Source: Solibacillus sp045640265 (GTDB taxonomy: Bacteria > Bacillota > Bacilli > Bacillales_A > Planococcaceae). Taken from it: a stretch of 30,192 nt of DNA. A program made the translations under genes and the position numbers. The DNA is taken from positions 1 through 30,192 of the forward strand of contig JAZUES010000252.1 of NCBI GenBank assembly GCA_045640265.1, in the 5' to 3' direction. The notes below the pieces were generated by a model. The model was given only the letters and a program-made list of their open reading frames with translations. It was not told the DNA's origin and searched no databases. Shown in pieces: positions 7,490 to 14,599 of the stretch (within the stretch, counting starts at the first letter, position 1; every line of letters begins with the position of its first letter).

Positions 7490-7507
7490 GTGTAAAGGCT
7501 TTTACAC
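7490..7507 (+). promoter_or_regulatory. Inverted repeat upstream of the sigma-factor gene
   Basis: GTGTAAA and TTTACAC are perfect inverted arms with a 4-base loop, about 13 bp before the ribosome binding site of the sigma gene. It could be an operator or a hairpin in the mRNA leader. No convincing -35/-10 pair was found upstream; TGCGAAAACT with CGTTA (7456-7483) is only vaguely ECF-like. Confidence 0.4.
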
Positions 7508-7533
7508 AATTATTCCAAAGAAAGGGGATTCCG

Positions 7534-8097
7534 ATGAAAATTAACGAACACAATTTTATAGTCCTTCTTCAAGCCGGCAAAGAGGACGCGCTTCATTATG
7601 TAATTGATCTTTATTTACCGATCATTAAAGGGGTTATCGTAAAAACATTAGGACCACTTAATAAAAATGATCTTTCTACGGACTGTTACAATGAAGTTTT
7701 ACTATTGATTTGGAAAAATGCTAAAAAATTTACGGGTGAACCTCAAGATTTTAAAAAATGGGTTTGTGCTATTGCAAAATATAAAGCAGTGGATTACATC
7801 CGTTCTGAATTAAGGAAAAAAAAGAACCTTTCTGTCCAACTAGACGAATCAGTGAATGAATTAGCTTACTATAATAAGATGCTACTCGAAGAACATGAAA
7901 ATATTAACGCTATTCTCTCAAAACTAAAACCAGTCGACCAAAAAATATTTATTATGAAATATTTATTAGATTTTGATTCAGCAGAAATTGCACGGCAGCT
8001 TGAAATGACAAAGTCTGCTATCGATAATCGACTTTACCATGGGAAAAAGAAGCTAAAAAAATCATTAGGAGGAATTCAAATTGAAGAAATTATTTGA
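7534..8097 (+). CDS. ECF-type RNA polymerase sigma factor
   Basis: A 187-residue sigma-70 family protein of the ECF group. Region 2 spans about residues 20-95 (LYLPIIKGVI, WKNAKKFTGEPQDFKKWVCAIAKYKAVDYIR in two stretches). Region 4 spans about 125-175, with DQKIFIMKYLLDFDSAEIARQL forming the helix-turn-helix start. It would direct RNA polymerase to a small regulon and is probably held by the anti-sigma factor encoded immediately downstream. The two genes overlap by 17 bp. AAAGGGG precedes the ATG at 7534. The gene runs against replication and against its neighbours, inside the rlmH-proximal cassette. The inducing signal and regulon are unknown. Confidence 0.9.
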   Translation: MKINEHNFIVLLQAGKEDALHYVIDLYLPIIKGVIVKTLGPLNKNDLSTDCYNEVLLLIWKNAKKFTGEPQDFKKWVCAIAKYKAVDYIRSELRKKKNLSVQLDESVNELAYYNKMLLEEHENINAILSKLKPVDQKIFIMKYLLDFDSAEIARQLEMTKSAIDNRLYHGKKKLKKSLGGIQIEEII

Positions 8098-9127
8098 TCA
8101 TTTCAATGAAATTGACGTAAATCTTGATGAATTCGAAGAAATGGAAGTATCAGAGTTCGAAAAGGCACAAGCAAAAAAGCGTTTTTCAAATCAGATTAAA
8201 AACAGCAGTACTCAAAAATGGAAAAAAGGTATTGCAGCTGCTTGCCTAGCTTTAGGTATTGGCGCTACTTCTTTAGTTGGACTTTCATACACAACGTTTG
8301 CACAAGAAATTCCGTTCGTAAATAGTATATTCAAGCTGTTTTCCGAAGAAAAACATGGGACAACATTAGGTGCCTATGACCAATATGCTGACACTCAAAA
8401 TATGGTTGTTGAAAGCAATGGGACAACTATTACGATTACAGAAGCATTATTAGATAGCAAAAAATTTTTTATTAGCTATACAATCGAGACGAATAAAGAT
8501 TTAGGTGAATTTGCTTTAGTCGAAGGAAACTTCAATGTAAACGGTGGCAAATTGTTTAATACCGAGCATGACATCAAAAAAATTTCGCCTAATACGTACG
8601 CAGGGATGACAACCGCTATTTTACCTTTAGATCAATCCATTAGCGAAGGAACGCTGCAATTCAACATCAAAAAATTATATCACCCTGAAAGTGGCGCATT
8701 TATTGAAGGTGAATGGAATTTTGACATTTTTGCCAAATCGCCTAAAACGTCGGTTCAAATAGTAGATGTCCCTAAATCAGAAAAGGATGATTTATATGTT
8801 GAAATTAATGAAATCACATATACACCTTATTCCTTTATTCTTAATTACAAAGAAGGCGTGCTTAACGAGGATTTAAACAAGAAATATGACATCATTTACG
8901 CCGAGTTATTGTTAAAAGATGACTTAGGAAATACGTATAAATCGAAGTTTAACGGCGGAATTGGCACTTTAGGTGTAACAGATTATCTGATTACCTTTGG
9001 CCAGCTACATCCTGATGCCAAAACATTAATTTTCACACCTGAATTCCACTTTAAAAACGAAGACGACATTTTTACAATACTTGAAAAGATACAACTAGAC
9101 GATATCATTGTAGAAATTGAGCGATAA
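8081..9127 (+). CDS. Membrane-bound anti-sigma factor, DUF4179 family
   Basis: A 348-residue protein starting at TTG 8081, supported by GGAGG eight bases upstream. It has a cytoplasmic N-terminus (about residues 1-47, acidic then basic), one membrane helix (about 49-72, AAACLALGIGATSLVGL), the DUF4179 signature AQEIPFVNSIFKLF just after the helix, and a large extracytoplasmic beta-rich region of the DUF4179/DUF5643 type. Proteins of this layout encoded directly after an ECF sigma factor bind that sigma factor at the membrane and release it on an envelope signal. The 17-bp overlap with the sigma gene indicates translational coupling. It is followed by a bidirectional terminator. Confidence 0.85.
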   Translation: MKKLFDHFNEIDVNLDEFEEMEVSEFEKAQAKKRFSNQIKNSSTQKWKKGIAAACLALGIGATSLVGLSYTTFAQEIPFVNSIFKLFSEEKHGTTLGAYDQYADTQNMVVESNGTTITITEALLDSKKFFISYTIETNKDLGEFALVEGNFNVNGGKLFNTEHDIKKISPNTYAGMTTAILPLDQSISEGTLQFNIKKLYHPESGAFIEGEWNFDIFAKSPKTSVQIVDVPKSEKDDLYVEINEITYTPYSFILNYKEGVLNEDLNKKYDIIYAELLLKDDLGNTYKSKFNGGIGTLGVTDYLITFGQLHPDAKTLIFTPEFHFKNEDDIFTILEKIQLDDIIVEIER

Positions 9128-9185
9128 AAGCTACATGTTCATTGAATGACATAAACAAAATATCATCCGCTTCACAAGAGCATAA

Positions 9186-9228
9186 AATAAACCACTCCAA
9201 GCATTAACAACGCTTTGAGTGGTTTATT
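9186..9228. terminator. Bidirectional terminator after the anti-sigma gene and rlmH
   Basis: AATAAACCACTCCAAGC (9186-9202) pairs with 9212-9228 with one C/T mismatch and a 9-base loop; T-rich sequence follows on both sides. It serves the converging anti-sigma gene and rlmH. Confidence 0.8.
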
Positions 9229-9291
9229 AATTATTGTTTATAGCTTTATAGATAGCATTTATTTTTCTATGGCCATAAATCGTTATTTCTT

Positions 9292-9323
9292 AAAAACCGC
9301 GCTTACTTATGATACGGTTCTCC
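9292..9323 (-). repeat. att-like repeat copy 1: rlmH 3' end (chromosomal attachment site)
   Basis: This is the reference copy. On the minus strand it covers the last codons of rlmH (GEPYHK, stop) and about ten bases after the stop, ending in GCGCGGTTTTT. The staphylococcal SCC attachment site likewise lies over the final rlmH codons and ends in TGCGGTTTTT, as I recall it. The other four copies lie to the left in the same orientation. Confidence 0.8.
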
Positions 9324-9782
9324 CTTAATGATACGGAAACTACGATAGATCTGCTCGACTAACACAAGCTTCATTAACTGATGCGGTAATGTCATCTTAC
9401 CAAAGCATAACTTTTCATCCGCACGTTTAAGTACATCTTGGTGTAATCCTAATGAGCCACCAATAACAAACACTATCTTACTTTTTCCATACGTCATGAG
9501 TGCATCTAAATCGGCAGCCATCTCTTCGCTCGTCTTCATCTTACCGTCTAACGCTAGTGCAATCACATACGTTCCATCATTAATTTTCGCAAGGATACGT
9601 TCCCCTTCTTTACGTTTAACGATTTCCATATCGGCCTCGCTTAATTGTTCAGGTGCTTTCTCATCTGGAACTTCGATTAACTCTATTTTTGCATAGCTAC
9701 CTAAACGTTTCACATATTCATCAATGCCCATTTTTAAATACTTTTCTTTTAATTTTCCGACTGAAACAACGGTTATATTCAC
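9303..9782 (-). CDS. rlmH: 23S rRNA (pseudouridine-1915 N3) methyltransferase RlmH
   Basis: A 159-residue SPOUT-family methyltransferase of normal length. It has the opening MNITVVSVGKLKEKYL, the S-adenosylmethionine-binding knot with VIGGSLG (residues 107-112), and the conserved C-terminal tail LVEQIYRSFRIIKGEPYHK. It methylates pseudouridine 1915 in helix 69 of 23S rRNA in the 70S ribosome. The GTG start at 9782 has AAAGGTGG seven bases upstream. The gene is intact although its 3' end is the attachment site of the accessory array: the repeat regenerates the same final codons. The upstream region is dense in DnaA boxes. Confidence 0.97.
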   Translation of the reverse strand: MNITVVSVGKLKEKYLKMGIDEYVKRLGSYAKIELIEVPDEKAPEQLSEADMEIVKRKEGERILAKINDGTYVIALALDGKMKTSEEMAADLDALMTYGKSKIVFVIGGSLGLHQDVLKRADEKLCFGKMTLPHQLMKLVLVEQIYRSFRIIKGEPYHK

Positions 9783-9857
9783 AACTTATCCACCTTTACA
9801 TTCCATTTACAAACAAGTTATCCACAAATGTTATACACATATCCACAGGGAAATCCC

Positions 9858-9894
9858 ATATATTGTGTAAAGTTATTTACTTGATACAATATAT
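9858..9894. repeat. AT-rich inverted repeat at the end of the CxxH/CxxC gene
   Basis: ATATATTGT (9858-9866) and ACAATATAT (9886-9894) are perfect inverted arms 19 bases apart, spanning the stop codon of the CxxH/CxxC gene. There is no U-tract. It may be an mRNA 3' structure or part of the rlmH promoter region. Confidence 0.35.
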
Positions 9895-10037
9895 GTTGCT
9901 TGCTCTTCACAATAGGAACAAACTGTTGATAACTTTTGTTCCTCCGTTAATAAATCCATCATTGGAAAGTCGCCAGTTTCTGCAACATGCATATCTAAAG
10001 CGTGATCTATATGGGTTTCGCAGCTAAATTTTTTCAT
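9873..10037 (-). CDS. CxxH/CxxC protein (small zinc-ribbon-like)
   Basis: A 54-residue protein beginning MKKFSCETH, with CETH at residues 6-9 and CSYC near residues 40-43. This is the arrangement of the Bacillales CxxH/CxxC family (BA_5709 type), usually encoded between htrA and rlmH as here. The four residues should bind one metal ion, probably zinc. The role is unknown. The ATG at 10037 has AGAAGGA at the proper distance, whereas the longer frame from 10082 has no ribosome binding site. Two perfect DnaA boxes lie immediately upstream. Confidence 0.85.
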   Translation of the reverse strand: MKKFSCETHIDHALDMHVAETGDFPMMDLLTEEQKLSTVCSYCEEQATYIVSSK

Positions 10038-10108
10038 TTTTAATCCTTCTTTCTTTTCTGAAATTTCCACAAACTTATGCACAATTTACAAGATGTTATC
10101 CACAGTTC

Positions 10109-10117
10109 ATTGTAACA
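10109..10117 (-). promoter_or_regulatory. Extended -10 promoter candidate for the CxxH/CxxC gene
   Basis: TGTTACAAT on the minus strand is an extended -10 element. The matching -35 position (TTTTCT) is poor and falls in the htrA terminator stem. DnaA boxes at 10096-10104 and 10075-10083 lie just downstream of the expected start, where bound DnaA could block transcription. Confidence 0.3.
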
Positions 10118-10124
10118 AACAAAA

Positions 10125-10162
10125 AACGAGTAGAAAAGAAGCCTTTTTCTCTTCTACTCGTT
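10125..10162 (-). terminator. Intrinsic terminator after htrA
   Basis: AACGAGTAGAA (10125-10135) pairs with TTCTACTCGTT (10152-10162). On the minus strand the stem is followed by a U-rich run ending TTTTTTG. Confidence 0.85.
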
Positions 10163-10198
10163 GCATACAATTTTCACTTCTACTCAGTTATCCACAGT

Positions 10199-11491
10199 CT
10201 ACAATTCCGCATTTTGTACTAACTTTAATTGTACTTCAACTAATTGACCTTGGCGATAAACTTTCATTTGAAGTGTATCACCTATTTCTGTTTCATTATA
10301 TAAATGTTTACGAAGATCAATAGCATTTTCAATTTTTTTGCCATCCATCTCTACAATGACATCATATTGTTTTAAGCCTGCTTTTTCTGCTGCTGAGCCA
10401 CGAACAACTTGTGAAATCACAACACCACTTGTTACTTCATCTGGTATTTGTAATGTTTGTTGTTGATAATACGATGGTACTTCCGATAAATCTACCAATG
10501 AAACACCCATTGTTGGACGTTGTACTTGGCCACTTTTTTCTAATTCTTCTATTACAGGAATCGCTGAATTGATTGGAATGGCAAATCCTAATCCTTCAAC
10601 TGAAGACTCTGCAATTTTCATCGAGTTAATACCTACTAATTCACCCGCTATATTAATTAGCGCACCTCCTGAGTTACCTGCATTAATTGCAGCATCCGTT
10701 TGTAGTACATCCGTTGACCAGTCTTCTACACCATCTTGATTCAAATCCACTGGTACTGAACGGTCTTTGCCTGAAATAACACCTGTCGTTACCGAACCGT
10801 AAAAATCTAAACCTAAAGGATTCCCGATGGCAATTACGGTTTCACCTTGTTTTAATACTTCCGAATCGCCGAACTGAGCAACTGTATCAATACCCTTACT
10901 AGAAATTGAGATAACGGCTAAGTCCGTCCAAATATCACTACCTACTAGTTGCGCTTCTGCTTTTGAACCATCATCTAATGTGACTTCAATTTGTTTTGCA
11001 TCTTCGACCACGTGATGGTTCGTAACAATAAAGGCACGGTCTCCATCTATTTTGTAAACTACACCTGAACCACTACCAACCGGTTGTTCTTTACCTGTGC
11101 TTTGGTTCCAGAAGTTTGTTGTTACTTCTTGTATGTTTGTAATTCCAACAACTGCGCTCGATGCTTTTTCCACAGCGGTTGTGACATCTGTTGTCACTTC
11201 TGTAGCCGTTTGACTAATCGTTGAGCCTGTTGAATGATTTGAACTACTTGATACTTGATTAGTAGCTCCTGGCAGTTGATCTGCTAAGGATGGAAGCAAT
11301 AGCCATATTAATAATGCCCCTACGATCACACCACTTAATCCTGTAATAAAGTAACCAAGTTTATTGCCTCCTTTATTTTTCTTATTTTGACGTTTTTGCT
11401 TTTCTTCTTCTTCACGTTTTAAACGATCCTCAAATTCCAACATGCGTTGATCTTGCTCTGATTTTTTTTCATCTTCAGGAGAGTAACTCAT
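10199..11491 (-). CDS. htrA: HtrA-type membrane serine protease with PDZ domain
   Basis: A 430-residue trypsin-like protease of the DegP/HtrA family, the yycK/htrC position in Bacillus. It has a highly charged cytoplasmic N-terminus (1-44), one membrane helix (about 46-68), a Ser/Thr-rich linker, and a protease domain with the triad His160 (TNHHVV), Asp190 (DIWTDLAV) and Ser274 (GNSGGAL). A C-terminal PDZ domain follows (about 328-420). It degrades or refolds misfolded proteins at the outer face of the membrane. The ATG at 11491 is chosen over upstream in-frame codons because AAAGGA lies about eight bases before it. A terminator separates it from yycJ, so it has its own promoter. Confidence 0.94.
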   Translation of the reverse strand: MSYSPEDEKKSEQDQRMLEFEDRLKREEEEKQKRQNKKNKGGNKLGYFITGLSGVIVGALLIWLLLPSLADQLPGATNQVSSSSNHSTGSTISQTATEVTTDVTTAVEKASSAVVGITNIQEVTTNFWNQSTGKEQPVGSGSGVVYKIDGDRAFIVTNHHVVEDAKQIEVTLDDGSKAEAQLVGSDIWTDLAVISISSKGIDTVAQFGDSEVLKQGETVIAIGNPLGLDFYGSVTTGVISGKDRSVPVDLNQDGVEDWSTDVLQTDAAINAGNSGGALINIAGELVGINSMKIAESSVEGLGFAIPINSAIPVIEELEKSGQVQRPTMGVSLVDLSEVPSYYQQQTLQIPDEVTSGVVISQVVRGSAAEKAGLKQYDVIVEMDGKKIENAIDLRKHLYNETEIGDTLQMKVYRQGQLVEVQLKLVQNAEL

Positions 11492-11609
11492 GTTCATCAT
11501 CCTTTCGTTACTTTTCTTACTGTTAGAATACACATAAAACATTAAAATTAGATGAAAATCATTTAAAACATCGTTAAAAAATTACTTAATTTTATTATTT
11601 CAACAAAAA

Positions 11610-11640
11610 AAGAACTTTGCTTTAAGTTAGCAAAGTTCTT
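11610..11640 (-). terminator. Intrinsic terminator of the walRK-yycHIJ operon
   Basis: An 11-bp perfect stem, AAGAACTTTGC (11610-11620) with GCAAAGTTCTT (11630-11640), and a 9-base loop. Seven U residues follow on the minus strand. It lies about ten bases after the yycJ stop. Confidence 0.9.
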
Positions 11641-11649
11641 ATACCCTTT

Positions 11650-12438
11650 TTAAATTGTCACCAGCGCAGTAGGCTCTTCTGCATCAGTATCATGTAAATG
11701 TAAGAATTCGCCTGTAAGGATGCCACAAGACTCTAAAGTTTGTGTGACACTCATACGTGCCAATTCTTTCATATTATTATCCTTACTTAAATGGGACAAG
11801 TAGATTTGTGTTGGCTTTTCGGCTACAACATCGCTCATCGCAACAGCTGCATCTTCATTAGAAACATGTCCAACATCTGATAAAATACGTCGTTTAATGC
11901 TCCAAGGATATCTCCCCATTTGAAGCATACTCACATCATGATTGCTTTCAAATACATATGAATCTGCTGCGGCAATATACCCTTTCATTCGGTCACTTAC
12001 ATACCCTGTGTCTGTGATAACAGCAAGCTTGCGACCATCTTCATAGAATGTATAAAACATCGGGTCTACTGCATCATGAGATACTGCAAATGATTGAATA
12101 TCAATCCCACCAAATGTTTTAACTGTTTCCATATCAAAGTGGTAGCGTAAATCAGTTGGAATATTTCCGATGTGGCCTTCCATAGCATCCCACGTTTTTG
12201 CATTAGCGAAGATTGGAACCTTATACTTTCTTGCCACAACACCTAAACCTTTAATATGGTCACTATGTTCATGTGTTACTAAAATGCCTGATAAATTCTT
12301 TATATCACGATCAATTTTAGCAAACAGCTGTTCCATCTTTTTACCGCTTAACCCGACATCTACTAAAAATGAATGCTGATCATTTTCAACATAGACCGCG
12401 TTACCAGTACTCCCACTTGCTAAAACGCTAAATCGCAT
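11650..12438 (-). CDS. yycJ: Metallo-beta-lactamase fold exonuclease-like protein YycJ/WalJ
   Basis: A 262-residue metallo-beta-lactamase fold protein. THEHSDH at residues 55-61 supplies the main metal ligands, after the usual opening strand MRFSVLASGSTGNAVYV. Its place as the last gene of the walRK operon identifies it as YycJ (WalJ). Homologues have 5'-3' exonuclease activity and are linked to DNA repair and to coordination of cell division with replication. AAGGAG supports the ATG at 12438, 12 bp after the yycI stop. Confidence 0.93.
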   Translation of the reverse strand: MRFSVLASGSTGNAVYVENDQHSFLVDVGLSGKKMEQLFAKIDRDIKNLSGILVTHEHSDHIKGLGVVARKYKVPIFANAKTWDAMEGHIGNIPTDLRYHFDMETVKTFGGIDIQSFAVSHDAVDPMFYTFYEDGRKLAVITDTGYVSDRMKGYIAAADSYVFESNHDVSMLQMGRYPWSIKRRILSDVGHVSNEDAAVAMSDVVAEKPTQIYLSHLSKDNNMKELARMSVTQTLESCGILTGEFLHLHDTDAEEPTALVTI

Positions 12439-12450
12439 TGTCTAAACTCC

Positions 12451-13278
12451 TTACTTTTCGAGATCCTCTTCCTTAACTTCTGTTAAGTCGTTTTGAATAT
12501 CGACAATTTTTCCATCTACCGCATTTACAAAATGAATTTCTTCATTTTTATCTTCTGTACGAACGCGTACTTCCCATGTCGGTGCAAATACTTGTGTTTG
12601 TGTTAATTGAACAATTGTAGAATAACCTAGATTCATTTTTACTATTTGAGAATTTGGCTTCAGTAAATCATTATAATATAAAATTTGTAACGCTTGTAAT
12701 GGCGTGATTAAAGTTTTTTGCTTCTCTAATTTTTCATGTTTTTCAAGCATCGTTTGCTCATAAGCATATACGCGTCCGTCTTCATTCCAATAAATTTTTA
12801 CGTAACCGCGCATATTATGATAAAGCGTTAAATTATTGACCTTTTGGAAAAAGATTGCCTCACGCTTCTCTTCATTTACAGTCCATAATGTATACGAACT
12901 CCCAGCGTGGACAAAGTTATTAACAAATTCTGTATATTGATCTTGTGCCGCGTTTTCCTGCAATTTCACAGGCTTATCCATCGTCACAACAAGTTTATTG
13001 TCGTTTTCAATAACGGCCTTTTCATTTGCATAGTCCGTTATGTCAGAAGGTCGAAAATTTTTAATTTGACCGGAATAATAAGAAGCTGTCTCATTGTTCG
13101 TTGGAAGTGCAATATATGTAATATTATCTTCCTTCAACTGAGATTCGATTTTCGTTTTTTCCCCTAAAATCTCAATCTTCTCTCCTTCATTATAACTCTT
13201 TAAATACTGCGTGTATAAAAAGACGTTCAATATTAAAAACACCCAAATGAAGATGGTCTTCGTTCTATTCCAATCCAT
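12451..13278 (-). CDS. yycI: Two-component system regulatory protein YycI
   Basis: A 275-residue protein with a single N-terminal membrane anchor (about residues 8-25, IFIWVFLILNVFLYTQYL) and an extracytoplasmic domain. With YycH it modulates the WalK sensor kinase through the membrane helices. The ATG at 13278 has GGGGG eight bases upstream and is preferred to the TTG two codons earlier, which is too close to that site. It overlaps the end of yycH by 14 bp, which indicates translational coupling. Confidence 0.93.
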   Translation of the reverse strand: MDWNRTKTIFIWVFLILNVFLYTQYLKSYNEGEKIEILGEKTKIESQLKEDNITYIALPTNNETASYYSGQIKNFRPSDITDYANEKAVIENDNKLVVTMDKPVKLQENAAQDQYTEFVNNFVHAGSSYTLWTVNEEKREAIFFQKVNNLTLYHNMRGYVKIYWNEDGRVYAYEQTMLEKHEKLEKQKTLITPLQALQILYYNDLLKPNSQIVKMNLGYSTIVQLTQTQVFAPTWEVRVRTEDKNEEIHFVNAVDGKIVDIQNDLTEVKEEDLEK

Positions 13279-14599
13279 AATCAATACCCCCTAAATGCTC
13301 GGGCAAAATGCGGGTCACTTCATTATTTGAAATGCTGAACCAACTCGGATCTAATAAAAAGAGATCCTCTTCTTGGTCTTGCGTTAAATAATAACCAAAT
13401 ACAATTTCATCGATATCTTCCATTTGTGAATCTTCATCATTTTGAAGAGCTTCAACGACCTCTGCTCCAGATGGTAATTGTTTTACCTTACGAACAGTAG
13501 AAATATCGGAGTCAATTGAATAATAAGGGCGACGATAGCGGAAAATACGATTTTCACCCCAAGTTGTTACAATTCGAGTCATCGTCATTTTGCTATAAAT
13601 CGGATACCCGTGTAAAAATAGCTGGTATTCTGTCGTATGCTTCCCAATATTCATCGACGACAAGCGATAATCCGCTGTAAATCCGCCGTGCTCATTTACA
13701 TAATCAAAGCTATCTGATAATAACTGTGAAGATGGAATTGGCTCAATACTTTCTGCTGGTGGATACACATAATTTAAAATGCGATTTTGTGTATCGACCG
13801 TCATCAATGAGGTACCATCCGTATATTTTTCAGACTGCGTACTTTCTTCATTTTGTTGCACAATCTCTAAGTTGTTAAAAAGTAACTTTTTAAATGTATC
13901 GGGTTGTGTCACTTCAATAAAATATGTGTACTGCGTTGACTCGAGTGGATTTTGTGTTACGTATAACGAAAGAAGCGACTCACGTTCCACTTCTACATAC
14001 GGGTTAAGTGTTTTCGTTGGCTCTACAATTTCAGCCATAAAGCGTCTTTGGCTTGAAACATCCACTGTTGCACGGTATAAAGTACGTTTTTCCGTATTTA
14101 AAAATAGTAGCTGTACTTGATCCGTTTCTTCAAGTTCCGACCAGTCAATAAGTAATCGAGTAAAGCTTGCATCCGGCATTTCGTCCTCACTAGTCAATAA
14201 CAAGTTTGAAAATACTTGTAACGGAATTTCTTCATTATAAAATAAAGTTAATCGATTGTTCATACGCAGCATTTCATTAATTTTTTCCTCTGTTAATGTT
14301 AACTCACTATTAATTAACTTCAATTGACCCGTATGATTAGAGGATAGTTGGCCATAAATTTTATTAATAACACTTGATGACACGGTGCCATAAAATGCAT
14401 CTTCTTGGCGAAATAATGCTCTGTATGGCTTTAACACATCTTTTAATTCCTTCGTGTTTCCAATCAAAATCTCTTCTACTTTCGTATCCTCAATCAACTC
14501 ATAATCCGGCTTATAATTCCATATCATTAGTGTCAATGTAACACTCAATAAAACGAGGAATGCTAATAGAAATGATTTGGTTTGTTCGATATATTTCAT
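13265..14599 (-). CDS. yycH: Two-component system activity regulator YycH
   Basis: A 444-residue protein with one N-terminal membrane helix (about residues 10-28) and a large extracytoplasmic part. In Bacillus subtilis YycH and YycI form a complex with WalK and hold its kinase activity down. The ATG at 14599 overlaps the walK stop codon as ATGA, and GGGGG precedes it, so it is translationally coupled to walK. Confidence 0.93.
   Translation of the reverse strand: MKYIEQTKSFLLAFLVLLSVTLTLMIWNYKPDYELIEDTKVEEILIGNTKELKDVLKPYRALFRQEDAFYGTVSSSVINKIYGQLSSNHTGQLKLINSELTLTEEKINEMLRMNNRLTLFYNEEIPLQVFSNLLLTSEDEMPDASFTRLLIDWSELEETDQVQLLFLNTEKRTLYRATVDVSSQRRFMAEIVEPTKTLNPYVEVERESLLSLYVTQNPLESTQYTYFIEVTQPDTFKKLLFNNLEIVQQNEESTQSEKYTDGTSLMTVDTQNRILNYVYPPAESIEPIPSSQLLSDSFDYVNEHGGFTADYRLSSMNIGKHTTEYQLFLHGYPIYSKMTMTRIVTTWGENRIFRYRRPYYSIDSDISTVRKVKQLPSGAEVVEALQNDEDSQMEDIDEIVFGYYLTQDQEEDLFLLDPSWFSISNNEVTRILPEHLGGIDYGLE

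Larger units (their letters stand above)
1881..9323. mobile_element. SCC-like cassette array at the 3' end of rlmH
   Basis: Seen: five directly repeated copies of a roughly 32-bp sequence at 9292, 7208, 3789, 3540 and 1881. The first is the end of rlmH itself. Between them are four segments of about 2.05, 3.4, 0.2 and 1.6 kb, with accessory-type genes partly on the opposite strand. Known: SCC elements of staphylococci integrate at the 3' end of rlmH (orfX), leaving direct repeats there, with inverted repeats near the element ends. Inferred: successive insertions of related cassettes at the same site. No recombinase gene (ccr type) is present, so these are either passively mobilised cassettes or remnants. 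Confidence 0.65.
9786..10196 (+). promoter_or_regulatory. DnaA-box cluster around rlmH and the CxxH/CxxC gene
   Basis: Five perfect TTATNCACA boxes, all on the plus strand, lie at 9818-9826, 9831-9839, 10075-10083, 10096-10104 and 10188-10196. Single-mismatch boxes lie at 9786-9794 and 9839-9847. From memory, Bacillus subtilis has a DnaA-binding cluster beside this gene (old name yydA) among its oriC-proximal clusters. The cluster probably titrates DnaA or lets DnaA regulate the adjacent promoters. Confidence 0.75.
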
